This document shows positions 6,433-13,476 of a DNA stretch of 13,569 nucleotides, piece by piece. The notes under the pieces are model-generated. The model did not search any database. It was not told the origin of the DNA and saw only the letters and a list, made by a program, of their open reading frames with translations. The position numbers and the translations under genes were made by a program. The stretch is taken from assembly GCA_964591175.1 (NCBI GenBank), contig CAZQAF010000087.1, positions 1-13,569 of the forward strand. Direction: 5' to 3'. The first letter of the stretch is position 1; each line of letters begins with the position of its first letter. The DNA is from UBA11574 sp964591175 (GTDB lineage: Bacteria; Desulfobacterota; Desulfobacteria; Desulfobacterales; UBA11574).

Positions 6433-7995
6433 GTGAATCGCGAAAACATGTTGGGCAGGATATCGGATCGAACCGAACCGTGGGACATGCTGATTATCGG
6501 TGGCGGCGCAACCGGTGTGGGCGTTGCGGTGGACGCCGCTTCCCGGGGATATAGCGTTTTGCTGCTGGAACAAAGCGATTTTGGGAAGGGAACATCCTCA
6601 CGAAGCACAAAGCTCATACACGGAGGCGTTCGTTATCTCCAGCAAGGGAACATCTCTCTGGTCATGGAAGCACTGAGAGAACGCGGCATCCTGCGCAATA
6701 ATGCGCCCCATCTGGTACATGACCTGGCGTTTATTGTCCCCAACTACGATTGGTGGGAGGCGCCTTTTTACGGCATAGGACTAAAAATTTATGACATGCT
6801 GGCAGGCCGCTATGGTTTCGGGCCTTCAAAAATTCTCACAAAGGATGAAACACTGGAACGGATCCCCACGATTAAACGCGACGGCCTGCGTGGGGGAATC
6901 ATATATTACGACGGTCAGTTCGACGATGCCCGCCTCCTTATCAACCTGGCGCGCACCGCATCTCATCAGGGTGCCGTTCTGCTGAACTACGCCCGTGTCA
7001 TCACGCTAACCCGGAGCGGCGACGGCATTATAGACGGCGCGATATTTGAGGATCTTGAAGCCGGTACGGAGCACAGAGCAAGATCCAAGGCGGTCATTAA
7101 CGCGACCGGCCCATTTGCCGATCATATCTGCCGCATGGATGATCCAAATGCCTTGCCGTTGATCTCTCCCAGCCAGGGCATTCATCTGGTTTTCGACAGA
7201 TCCTTTCTGCCCGGCAAATCCGCCATAATGGTTCCGCATACCAAAGACGGCCGCGTGATGTTTGCCATTCCCTATCTTGGGGTCACACTGGTGGGCACCA
7301 CCGACACCCCCGTCTCCGAAATCGAACTCGAACCCCGACCCATGGCAGAAGAAATCGATTTCATCCTGGAAACCGCAGGACAATACCTCGAAAAGGTCCC
7401 GTCCCGGCAGGATATACTGAGCGTGTTTGCGGGTATACGTCCGCTTGTCAAAACCGCCGATGAAAAAAATACCGCTGCTTTGTCCAGGGATCACATCATC
7501 CATATCTCCAAATCGGGGCTGCTCACCATCGCAGGCGGCAAATGGACCACCTATCGTCTGATGGCGAAAGTCTGTGTCAATTATGCGCTCTCCCTGGCTG
7601 GCCTGGAATCGAAACCTTGCATCACCGAGCAGCTCAATATTCACGGTTTTCACAAAACGCCGGAAAAATTCGGAGAGTTCGCACTATACGGGTCCGACGC
7701 GCCGGCCGTTCAAGACCTCGTGCGGGCGGACCCGATCCGCGAGGACCGGCTGCATCCGGCGCTGCCGGCCCGTGTCGGAGAGGTCATCTGGGCCGTACGA
7801 TTCGAAGCGGCGCGCACCGTTGACGATTTCCTGGCCCGCCGGACCCGGAGTCTTTTGCTCAATGCCCGGGTAGCCAGTGAAACAGCGCCCAAAGTCGCTT
7901 CGATTATGGCCAAGGAACTGGGACGCGGTCACAAATGGGAAAGCGAGCAAACCGAATCTTTCCGCAAAATCAGCAAGATATATATGCCGGAATAG
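6433..7995 (+). CDS. glpD: FAD-dependent glycerol-3-phosphate dehydrogenase
   Basis: This 520-residue membrane-associated flavoenzyme oxidises sn-glycerol-3-phosphate to dihydroxyacetone phosphate and passes electrons to the quinone pool. The FAD-binding motif is IIGGGATGVGVAVDAASRGYSVLLLEQ (GGGATG at 23-28, Glu46 at the end of strand 2). It is followed by the GlpD hallmark GTSSRSTKLIHGGVRYL (53-69), then GPFADHI, SQGIHLVFDR, VGTTDTP and FAGIRPLV in the DAO domain, and GGKWTTYRLMA leading to the C-terminal DAO_C domain. Length is normal for GlpD. The start is GTG 6433, with GAGG six bases upstream; ATG 6448 is an alternative. Its substrate would come from the phosphodiesterase encoded just upstream. 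The 5' leader holds a large repeat hairpin that could affect expression. No glpF, glpK or glpR is in the window. Confidence 0.95.
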   Translation: MNRENMLGRISDRTEPWDMLIIGGGATGVGVAVDAASRGYSVLLLEQSDFGKGTSSRSTKLIHGGVRYLQQGNISLVMEALRERGILRNNAPHLVHDLAFIVPNYDWWEAPFYGIGLKIYDMLAGRYGFGPSKILTKDETLERIPTIKRDGLRGGIIYYDGQFDDARLLINLARTASHQGAVLLNYARVITLTRSGDGIIDGAIFEDLEAGTEHRARSKAVINATGPFADHICRMDDPNALPLISPSQGIHLVFDRSFLPGKSAIMVPHTKDGRVMFAIPYLGVTLVGTTDTPVSEIELEPRPMAEEIDFILETAGQYLEKVPSRQDILSVFAGIRPLVKTADEKNTAALSRDHIIHISKSGLLTIAGGKWTTYRLMAKVCVNYALSLAGLESKPCITEQLNIHGFHKTPEKFGEFALYGSDAPAVQDLVRADPIREDRLHPALPARVGEVIWAVRFEAARTVDDFLARRTRSLLLNARVASETAPKVASIMAKELGRGHKWESEQTESFRKISKIYMPE

Positions 7996-8021
7996 CAAAG
8001 GCATTGCTCTTTAGTAAGCTT

Positions 8022-8027
8022 TATAAT
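8022..8027 (+). promoter_or_regulatory. Possible -10 box for the SEC-C gene
   Basis: A perfect TATAAT lies 17 bases before the ATG at 8045. The matching -35 position (AGGCAT, 7999-8004) is poor, so a regulated or weak promoter is possible. A small AGCAA/TTGCT hairpin (7994-8008) overlaps the glpD stop just upstream. Confidence 0.3.
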
Positions 8028-8044
8028 ATTTTAGAGGTGAAACC

Positions 8045-8332
8045 ATGGAAAAAATTTTCAACGGCAAAAAAACAGTAAAGTTGGGCACTGAAAAGAATCC
8101 TGCGATCGTTCATGTCAAAACCCAAAAAAGGATGAAGGAAGTTGCCAAAATCTTTGAAGAAAACAATTGGAAATATCAAATTGAAGTGACTTCCGATAAG
8201 CCGGAAGATATTGCCGATTTGGAAATATTAATGAATTGGCCGGAACCCAAACACGCCGAAAAGAAAGTCGGACGAAACGATCCCTGCCCCTGCGGAAGCG
8301 GAAAGAAATATAAGAAGTGCTGCGGCAAATGA
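8045..8332 (+). CDS. SEC-C metal-binding protein, PBPRA1643 family
   Basis: A 95-residue soluble protein that ends in a SEC-C zinc-binding motif, GRNDPCPCGSGKKYKKCCGK, with Cys81, Cys83, Cys92 and Cys93. The N-terminal part (MEKIFNGKKTVKLGTEKNPAIVHVKTQ, then VAKIFEENNWKYQIEV) matches my memory of the small 'SWIM/SEC-C metal-binding, PBPRA1643' family, whose members are about this long. The SEC-C motif is best known from the end of SecA, where it binds zinc and SecB or ribosomes; what it contacts in this small family is unknown. AGAGGTGA (8033-8040) before the ATG gives a clear start. Codons are lysine-rich and AT-leaning compared with glpD. The family call is good, the role unknown. Confidence 0.85.
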   Translation: MEKIFNGKKTVKLGTEKNPAIVHVKTQKRMKEVAKIFEENNWKYQIEVTSDKPEDIADLEILMNWPEPKHAEKKVGRNDPCPCGSGKKYKKCCGK

Positions 8333-8371
8333 AGCTCCTTGTAGTAAGCCGCGGAGTATCAAAGCGGAATT

Positions 8372-8464
8372 CGCCGAAGCCAACCCGCCTTCGCTCTTCG
8401 AGCTTCGGCGGGTCGCCATGCCATCCATCCCTGCAGCAAGCTGAAGGGTACTCTGGCGAAGGCG
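8372..8464. repeat. Palindrome-rich intergenic element (REP-like)
   Basis: Several mutually exclusive pairings overlap: CGCCGAAGC (8372-8380) with GCTTCGGCG (8402-8410); ACCCGCC (8383-8389) with GGCGGGT (8407-8413), with an inner GCTC/GAGC stem; and CGCCTTCGC (8386-8394) with GCGAAGGCG (8456-8464). All are variants of one GGCGAAG/CTTCGCC theme. No T-run follows, so it is not a standard terminator. It occupies most of the 177-base gap between the SEC-C and AsmA-like genes and looks like a dispersed extragenic palindromic repeat. Copy number elsewhere is unknown. Confidence 0.5.
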
Positions 8465-8509
8465 AATAAAGCCCCGCTAAAAAAATTACTGAAAAAAGGA
8501 GGGTGTATC

Positions 8510-9316
8510 ATGAAAAAATGGATCTACATTGGTATCGGCGCGGTTGTTGTCGTTATCGCTGTCATTATTTTCGGGCTCTCGAACCTGGGTCCTATCATTA
8601 AACGTGCCGTAAATTCTTACGGACCCAAAATAACAAAAACAGAATTGCACGTGGCCGATGTAAACGTCTCTCTCTTTTCGGGAGAAGCCAAAATCAAGAA
8701 ATTTTTCCTCGGCAATCCCGCCGGATTTAAAACACCGAGTGCCATGAAAGTCGGCTCTGTTCTTGTAAAAGTCAACGAAAAATCCTTGACCGGCAACCCG
8801 ATTATTGTGGATCGGATCGAGGTGATCAGCCCTGAAATAACATATGAAAAAAAAGGGGCCATGGATAATTTCCACACGATTTTAAACAATATCACAAAAA
8901 TGTCAAACTCCGAAAAGCAGAAAAAACAAGAATCAAAAAAAGAAGGGGCCGGGAAGAAAATCATCATTCGAGATTTCGTGGTAAAGAACGGAAATGTCAA
9001 TCTGGCATTATCGGTATACGGATTGGGAGACAAACAAATCAGTTCACCGTTGCCGGACATTCACCTCACGAATATCGGAGAAAAGAAAAATGGTGCATCT
9101 CCGGCTGAAGTGTTTAAAGAAGTATTTTCAGTGTTGTACGGAAAAATTACATCTCCGGCTGTTACCGATGTATTGAACAAACAGCTCACGTCAATGGGCG
9201 TCAATTTGGATTCCCTAAAAGAAGGCGCGATGAAGAAATTAGAAGGCACTACCGGTAACGTGGAAGAAAAAATGAAAGATGTCGGTAAAAAAGTCAAAGA
9301 TATATTCGGCAAGTAA
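8510..9316 (+). CDS. Membrane-anchored AsmA-like protein
   Basis: A 268-residue protein with one N-terminal membrane segment (about residues 4-24, a valine- and isoleucine-rich stretch after MKKW) and a predicted periplasmic remainder. Residues about 30-110 read like the start of AsmA-type proteins: GPIIKRAVNSYGPKITKTELHVADVNVSLFSGEAKIKKFFLGNPAGF, then KVGSVLVKVNEKSL and IIVDRIEVISPEITYE. AsmA-like proteins form elongated beta structures at the envelope linked to lipid transport. This one is far shorter than E. coli AsmA. A lysine-rich linker lies at about 133-147, and the C-terminus (from about 190) is helical and charged, ending in KDVGKKVKDIFGK. GGAGGGTG (8498-8505) supports the start. It is convergent with the minus-strand operon, with only 18 bases between stops. 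Confidence 0.65.
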   Translation: MKKWIYIGIGAVVVVIAVIIFGLSNLGPIIKRAVNSYGPKITKTELHVADVNVSLFSGEAKIKKFFLGNPAGFKTPSAMKVGSVLVKVNEKSLTGNPIIVDRIEVISPEITYEKKGAMDNFHTILNNITKMSNSEKQKKQESKKEGAGKKIIIRDFVVKNGNVNLALSVYGLGDKQISSPLPDIHLTNIGEKKNGASPAEVFKEVFSVLYGKITSPAVTDVLNKQLTSMGVNLDSLKEGAMKKLEGTTGNVEEKMKDVGKKVKDIFGK

Positions 9317-9340
9317 AAAACCGTTGCAGGACATTCACGG
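9315..9340 (-). terminator. Weak terminator of the minus-strand operon
   Basis: Read on the minus strand, CCGTG (9340-9336) pairs with CA-CGG (9326-9321, one bulged A) around a 9-base loop, and six T residues (9320-9315) follow. The stem is short and overlaps the HAMP gene's stop, so the call is tentative. Confidence 0.3.
9320..9338. repeat. Second copy of a 19-bp direct repeat
   Basis: ACCGTTGCAGGACATTCAC here matches 9046-9064 inside the AsmA-like gene at 18 of 19 positions (A versus C at the ninth base). The first copy encodes part of SPLPDIHLT. This copy lies between the convergent genes and includes the HAMP gene's stop codon. Homology does not extend beyond it. It may be a trace of a local duplication or a coincidence. 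Confidence 0.4.
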
Positions 9341-9961
9341 ATTAGACCGGTGCTGATTTTCCCGATCGTTTATGCCGTCTATTTTGAATATGGATAAGTG
9401 CTTGTTACAAATATCGGCCCGGGTCTTTAATGTCTCGAGAACGTTTTGATACTCGTCCTGATCCGTTTGGGCCTCAGGCATGTCTTCCAGGGCAGAGAGG
9501 AGGCGACCATGATCTTTTTTGAGGGCCATGATATGATCGGATAGAAAATCAATCATGTCATTCACCTGGGCTGCTTCACTTTTTAGAAAATCATACCGCC
9601 TTAAAAAAACCTTTCGTGTCAGATCCCCTTGTGAGATTTTATTAAACGTATGGCGAAAGTTGACCAATGGCCCGCAGAATCTATGATTGATGATCATCTG
9701 ATATATTAAACTGATCAAAAGCACGGCGATGAACGCAATGGATAACCGGTCTAATAATACAATAAAAAACTTTGCCGAAAAGTGTTGAGCATATATATCG
9801 TTGATCTTAAAAATTTCGTGATAGAAAGGATATAACACCGCCCCAATGACTACAGCAATGACCAGCAACATAAGTGTCAAGTTGGCGAGCATCATTTTGA
9901 AGTGAATTCTATTGGCGATCAAATAGTTTTTCAATTGTCGCCGATTAGCTGTTCGTCTCAT
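9335..9961 (-). CDS. Two-TM HAMP-domain protein without output domain
   Basis: This 208-residue inner-membrane protein has hydrophobic segments at about residues 23-46 and 70-91, separated by a short periplasmic loop (about 25 residues). A HAMP domain follows at about 92-145: NHRFCGPLVNFRHTFNKISQGDLTRKVFLRRYDFLKSEAAQVNDMIDFL. A charged, helical tail runs to the end. There is no methyl-accepting, kinase or cyclase domain, so it may act by contacting another protein. The frame is open to an ATG at 10015, but ATG 9961 is preferred: AGGA lies 4 bases before it and the overlap with the upstream gene shrinks to 17 bases, which suggests translational coupling. It is the last gene of the operon containing the HD-GYP protein, a natural candidate partner. 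Confidence 0.8.
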   Translation of the reverse strand: MRRTANRRQLKNYLIANRIHFKMMLANLTLMLLVIAVVIGAVLYPFYHEIFKINDIYAQHFSAKFFIVLLDRLSIAFIAVLLISLIYQMIINHRFCGPLVNFRHTFNKISQGDLTRKVFLRRYDFLKSEAAQVNDMIDFLSDHIMALKKDHGRLLSALEDMPEAQTDQDEYQNVLETLKTRADICNKHLSIFKIDGINDRENQHRSNP

Positions 9962-10406
9962 TTTGTCCTGCTTTTTTGTTTTGATCTGTTTCTGAATTCT
10001 CTTTTGAAGCATCATCCTTCATTTTTCGCCACTCAATATGTTCCTGGTGCTTAAATCGAATTGCTCCTCCATTTTTCGGGACATAATTAAAGGATCGGGT
10101 GAACTCTAAACCATCTGTATTTTTGTAGGTAATGGTATATAAAATACGATTGCCTGCTAAACTTTCTTCTATACTTGAGATAAAGTTGACATCCTCTTTG
10201 TCTCCGCCAAGCCCATAGGTAAGTGTTTCTTTTGTGATTTCAAGAAACCGATCCTCATATCCGGATGCCGAAGTCGTCCATTTACCAAACAATTTTTCGG
10301 GAATATCCCTGTTTTTTTTAGAGTGTATCATGGTTATTGTCACAGCAACGATAACAGCCGGGAGGATAATCCATTTAAGTTTCAATTTTCTTCCTTTGTT
10401 TGTCAT
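9945..10406 (-). CDS. Membrane-anchored protein of unknown function
   Basis: I cannot assign this 153-residue protein to a named family with confidence. It has a basic N-terminus (KGRKLKLK) and one membrane segment (about residues 12-27), so most of the chain should be periplasmic. Residues about 35-125 (KLFGKWTTSASGYEDRFLEITKETLTYG, then ILYTITYKNTDGLEFTRSFNYVPKNGGAIRFKHQEHIEW) alternate in the way of a small lipocalin-like beta-sheet domain; that fold is inferred. The tail from about 130 is hydrophilic, rich in Lys, Asn, Asp and Glu. Its ATG lies one base after the TAG of the HD-GYP gene, and its end overlaps the HAMP gene's start by 17 bases, so it is firmly part of the operon and may be a sensor or accessory subunit. 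Confidence 0.75.
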   Translation of the reverse strand: MTNKGRKLKLKWIILPAVIVAVTITMIHSKKNRDIPEKLFGKWTTSASGYEDRFLEITKETLTYGLGGDKEDVNFISSIEESLAGNRILYTITYKNTDGLEFTRSFNYVPKNGGAIRFKHQEHIEWRKMKDDASKENSETDQNKKAGQNETNS

Positions 10407-10407
10407 G

Positions 10408-12528
10408 CTATGCTGCCTTTGTTTTTTCCTGTCCCATGACCGCTAAAAAGACGTCTACAACATCCGGATCGAACTGACGGCCCGCTTCTTCGGTTATTAT
10501 ATCAATGACACGCTCTAAAGCCATTCCTTTCCGGTATGGACGATCCGATTTTATCGCATCAAATACATCGGCCACGGCAAGAATTCTGGCGCCAATGTCT
10601 ATTTCATCTCCGGAAAGACCATCGGGATATCCTTTCCCGTCAAATCGTTCATGATGATGTAATACCATGGGGATAATTTCCTTATAGGACGCAATCGGTT
10701 CAAGAATCCGCGCACCCATAGCAGGATGCATTTTTATCAAAGCGTACTCGTCATCGTCGAGTGCCCCGGGTTTATCGAGAATTGCCGCGGGAACGCCGAC
10801 TTTTCCGATATCATGAAGCAAGGCAGCGCGATGCAATTCATCCATCTTTTTGGGGGAAAGCGCTAATCCAGAGCCAATTTTCAACGCCATTTTCGTGACA
10901 CGCGTCGAATGCCCTGCGGTCCAGGATGACTTGGCATCGACGGTACGTGCAAGAGCACTTAATGTTCCCCAGTTCAAATTGTCCAACTCTTCGATGAGAG
11001 TTGCATTTGAAAGGGCAACCGCCATCTGATCCGCCATCTGGCGTGCCTGGGCAATGTCTTCGGTATTAAAAGCGTTTGTCCGTGACCTTCCGATGGTAAT
11101 CACTGCTTTTAACTTTTCTTTCAGGAAAACAGGGAGAACAAGAAAAGATTCGAGGCCATGATCCACTAAAATTGAATCAAAAGACGACGGGTCTTGGGCC
11201 GCATCAATGATCAAATATTCCGGGGATGCATGTAACGTATCAAAATCGGATGCGCTGAATTCAAAGGGTTTCTCGATTGATTCATTTTCCTGACCACAGG
11301 TGTTGAAATATAATCGACCGGCGGTTTTCTGTCCAACATCGATCAAGGCGATGGCCACGCTTTCACAGACAAACCAATCATATATGCGATGGATAATTGT
11401 TTTAACGACGATTCTGGCATCCAGCGATGACAAAATGGCGCGGTCGATCTCTGCCATGGTATTCAGGGTTTTGAACTGTCTGTTCAACTGATTGGCCATT
11501 TCATTAAAATCCATGGCCAGTTCTTCGAATTCATCCCCGCTCTTTATGTTCACCCGATACTCAAAATCTTTTTTGGCAATCCGGCGTGTTCCATTTTTCA
11601 GCGACTCGAGCGGGACCAGGCTTTTTCGGATAGAATACATGCTAAAAAGCAATACCACCAACAGGGTCATCAGGACGATAAGAGGAAATATTGTTTTAAA
11701 ATATGACATGGGCATAAGCACATCAGCTTCGGATTGGTTCAAAACCACTGTCCATCCGGGAATCAAAAATCGAGGCTTCATAAATATCATCCAATAACTT
11801 GTCAGATATTTTTGGTTTTCAAAAGGGAACTCAAACTGACCTGAACTAATCTGTTTAAGCTTTGAATACAACTGATGGTAAAATGAATCCGGATATGAAA
11901 TCGAGCTGAAAAGCACGCTTTCTGATGCATCTAAAACACAAAATTGGGTGTTCGGTGGGAGTGCATTCCCCTGCTCAGTCCCCCACAAATAACCCGTGTT
12001 GATTTCACCGATCAAATATCCTGCATTGGAATCCCTTGGACCCAACGACATCATCATCAATATACTCGGCGAAACGCCTTTTTGGCTCAATACTGAAATG
12101 GCCGTGTCGCCATTTTGCATGTGTTCTATCTCTCTTGTTGAGAGTCTTTTGGAGATGTTCATTGTTCTGAAAATGGATCGATACACCTTCCCGGCAGCAT
12201 CAACAGCTGCAACGGCTTTAAAACGGTTGTTATTTAAGCCTTTAAACCCTTTAAAATGCGCTGGAATAGGTGGTTCTGATGCCGTGTTCAAAGATGATGC
12301 AAAAAGCTTCAATTCTGTTTCGAGAAACAGCAATTTTTCATAAATGGACAACCCATACCCTTTAACTGATCGTTGGAGCCGTTTATAGCTTTCCTCATGG
12401 AGTTGTTTGGTAACATTTCCATAAGCAACGATTGAAAAACAAACAACAGGAAGAAGTGCGCAGGAAACAAACATCAAAAAAATCCGCCGGGCGATTTTGC
12501 TTTGAAATATTTTTTTATTAAATTTCAT
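10408..12528 (-). CDS. HAMP-GAF-HD-GYP membrane sensor, c-di-GMP phosphodiesterase
   Basis: A 706-residue signalling protein. A first membrane segment lies at about residues 16-36, a periplasmic sensor region at about 40-270 (probably Cache-like), a second membrane segment at 279-298, a HAMP domain at about 299-352, a GAF domain at about 360-512 and a C-terminal HD-GYP domain at about 516-700. The HD-GYP core is intact: AGHSTRV with His540, LLHDIGKVGVP with His572 and Asp573, HHHERFDGKGYPDGL with His624-626 and GYP at 633-635, then ILAVADVFDAIKSDRPYRKGM. Intact HD-GYP domains hydrolyse cyclic di-GMP. It starts 14 bases after the pilin stop and its own stop is one base from the next ATG, so it is cotranscribed. 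This suggests control of a pilus- or surface-linked behaviour by an external and a cytoplasmic signal. Confidence 0.93.
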   Translation of the reverse strand: MKFNKKIFQSKIARRIFLMFVSCALLPVVCFSIVAYGNVTKQLHEESYKRLQRSVKGYGLSIYEKLLFLETELKLFASSLNTASEPPIPAHFKGFKGLNNNRFKAVAAVDAAGKVYRSIFRTMNISKRLSTREIEHMQNGDTAISVLSQKGVSPSILMMMSLGPRDSNAGYLIGEINTGYLWGTEQGNALPPNTQFCVLDASESVLFSSISYPDSFYHQLYSKLKQISSGQFEFPFENQKYLTSYWMIFMKPRFLIPGWTVVLNQSEADVLMPMSYFKTIFPLIVLMTLLVVLLFSMYSIRKSLVPLESLKNGTRRIAKKDFEYRVNIKSGDEFEELAMDFNEMANQLNRQFKTLNTMAEIDRAILSSLDARIVVKTIIHRIYDWFVCESVAIALIDVGQKTAGRLYFNTCGQENESIEKPFEFSASDFDTLHASPEYLIIDAAQDPSSFDSILVDHGLESFLVLPVFLKEKLKAVITIGRSRTNAFNTEDIAQARQMADQMAVALSNATLIEELDNLNWGTLSALARTVDAKSSWTAGHSTRVTKMALKIGSGLALSPKKMDELHRAALLHDIGKVGVPAAILDKPGALDDDEYALIKMHPAMGARILEPIASYKEIIPMVLHHHERFDGKGYPDGLSGDEIDIGARILAVADVFDAIKSDRPYRKGMALERVIDIITEEAGRQFDPDVVDVFLAVMGQEKTKAA

Positions 12529-12542
12529 TTGGCAAACCTGTG

Positions 12543-13085
12543 TTAATAATCGGAAGCAAGTCCCACATATCCACCGTCATTGGCACGGACAATATCATCC
12601 CGAGCAAGCGCTGCTGTAAATGGAGTTTGCGTCCGACCATCTGCTCCCATGCTGTAAAGGTCATAATCGGTATTGACCGGAACCATAAATTGGTCTTTTC
12701 GTGCCTGACCTTTTGCACTCGGAAGACCGCCGTTAATCCTTAAGTACTGATACGGATTTCCCCAAGGATCATTAACACTGCTAATGGTGGTCAGATTGCT
12801 GAGGCTGCCCGGAAGTTGACCGTCGTTGTCGAAAACAAAAAGCGCGATCTGTTTTTCGATCATTCGAATATCCGTGACCGCCACCGCGATCATGGCCTCA
12901 TTCTTATATCGCAAATAATTGGGCACCGCGATGGCCGATAAAGTGCCGATAATCGCAATGACAATAAATAATTCAATAAGCGTAAAACCTCGATCCCACC
13001 TGTTTCGATTTAAACGCTTTGAATATGCGAAATCGTTTACGCCATTTTCGCCGTCCAAAGGCGGATTTTTCACTGGATTATTCAT
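12543..13085 (-). CDS. GspG-like type IV pilin / pseudopilin
   Basis: A 180-residue prepilin. The prepilin-peptidase site is RG-FTLIEL, with cleavage after Gly33, Phe34 as the new N-terminus and Glu38 as the conserved Glu5. The hydrophobic helix FIVIAIIGTLSAIAVPNYLRY follows. The globular part has GspG-type features: DPWGNPYQYL and YDLYSMGADG near the C-terminus, with ARDDIVRANDGGYVGLASDY as the tail. The mature protein would be about 147 residues. The leader of 33 mostly hydrophilic residues is unusually long, and no Shine-Dalgarno sequence precedes ATG 13085; TTG at 13058 (codon 10) would shorten it, but also lacks a clear ribosome site. No other type II secretion or type IV pilus gene is visible, so it is an orphan pilin whose assembly machine must be elsewhere. 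It heads the operon with the HD-GYP gene. Confidence 0.92.
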   Translation of the reverse strand: MNNPVKNPPLDGENGVNDFAYSKRLNRNRWDRGFTLIELFIVIAIIGTLSAIAVPNYLRYKNEAMIAVAVTDIRMIEKQIALFVFDNDGQLPGSLSNLTTISSVNDPWGNPYQYLRINGGLPSAKGQARKDQFMVPVNTDYDLYSMGADGRTQTPFTAALARDDIVRANDGGYVGLASDY

Positions 13086-13338
13086 ATATTATAAAAATCA
13101 ACGATTAGACGGATTATGGCTCAAAAAAAATCCCAGAGACTGTTGGTTTGAATCTTCATCTACAGATATATCGGCAGATTTTAACAATAAGTTAAGTGTG
13201 TGTCCAAAAGACTTGCATTTGCCCTTAAACTCTTATCGGAAACACCCATACAGATTATTGTATCTTCAACTTTAATTTCAGATACACTCTCTATGTCCGT
13301 CGCTTCTTCATTAATCACATCTTTCCGATTTAAGGGGG
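13086..13338. other. Leader region of the pilin operon
   Basis: About 250 bases with no confidently called gene apart from the doubtful frame at 13181-13318. It is AT-rich. On the minus strand a perfect TATAAT (13093-13088) lies directly before the pilin ATG, with only weak -35 candidates upstream; if used as a -10 box it would start transcripts inside the annotated leader peptide. Confidence 0.4.
13181..13318 (-). CDS. Possible small protein in the pilin leader
   Basis: A GTG-initiated frame of 45 residues, beginning MINEEATDIESVSEIKVED if started at GTG 13318 and ending LLDTHLTYC. GGAAAGA lies just upstream but only 2 bases from the GTG. It falls within the approximately 240-base leader expected from the sigma-54 promoter and has an acidic N-terminal half. 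I do not recognise it. It could be a real short gene, a leader peptide or chance. Confidence 0.2.
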   Translation of the reverse strand: MINEEATDIESVSEIKVEDTIICMGVSDKSLRANASLLDTHLTYC

Positions 13339-13354
13339 TGCAAAATGCGCGCCA
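13339..13354 (-). promoter_or_regulatory. Sigma-54 promoter upstream of the pilin operon
   Basis: The minus strand reads TGGCGCG CATT TTGCA (13354 to 13339). It agrees with the RpoN consensus TGGCACG-N4-TTGCA at all but one position, with the GG and GC doublets correctly spaced by 10 bases. Transcription would begin near 13328, giving a leader of about 243 bases before the pilin ATG. Pilin genes are often RpoN-dependent. The enhancer-binding activator is not in the window. Confidence 0.6.
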
Positions 13355-13476
13355 TTTATTTCAAATAATATATAATTTTACAACTTGATAAGGATACCGA
13401 TACGTTATAAATCATATCTTGGGATGCAAAGAGGAAAATAATTCAATATATGGCGGGATCTGGATACTTTGAGGGG

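Noticed and set aside
7006..7653. Minus-strand frame (215 codons) inside glpD
   Set aside because: It is a shadow of conserved GlpD coding sequence.
8383..8413. Rho-independent terminator after the SEC-C gene
   Set aside because: The stem is strong but no T-run follows, and the stems overlap as in a repeat element.
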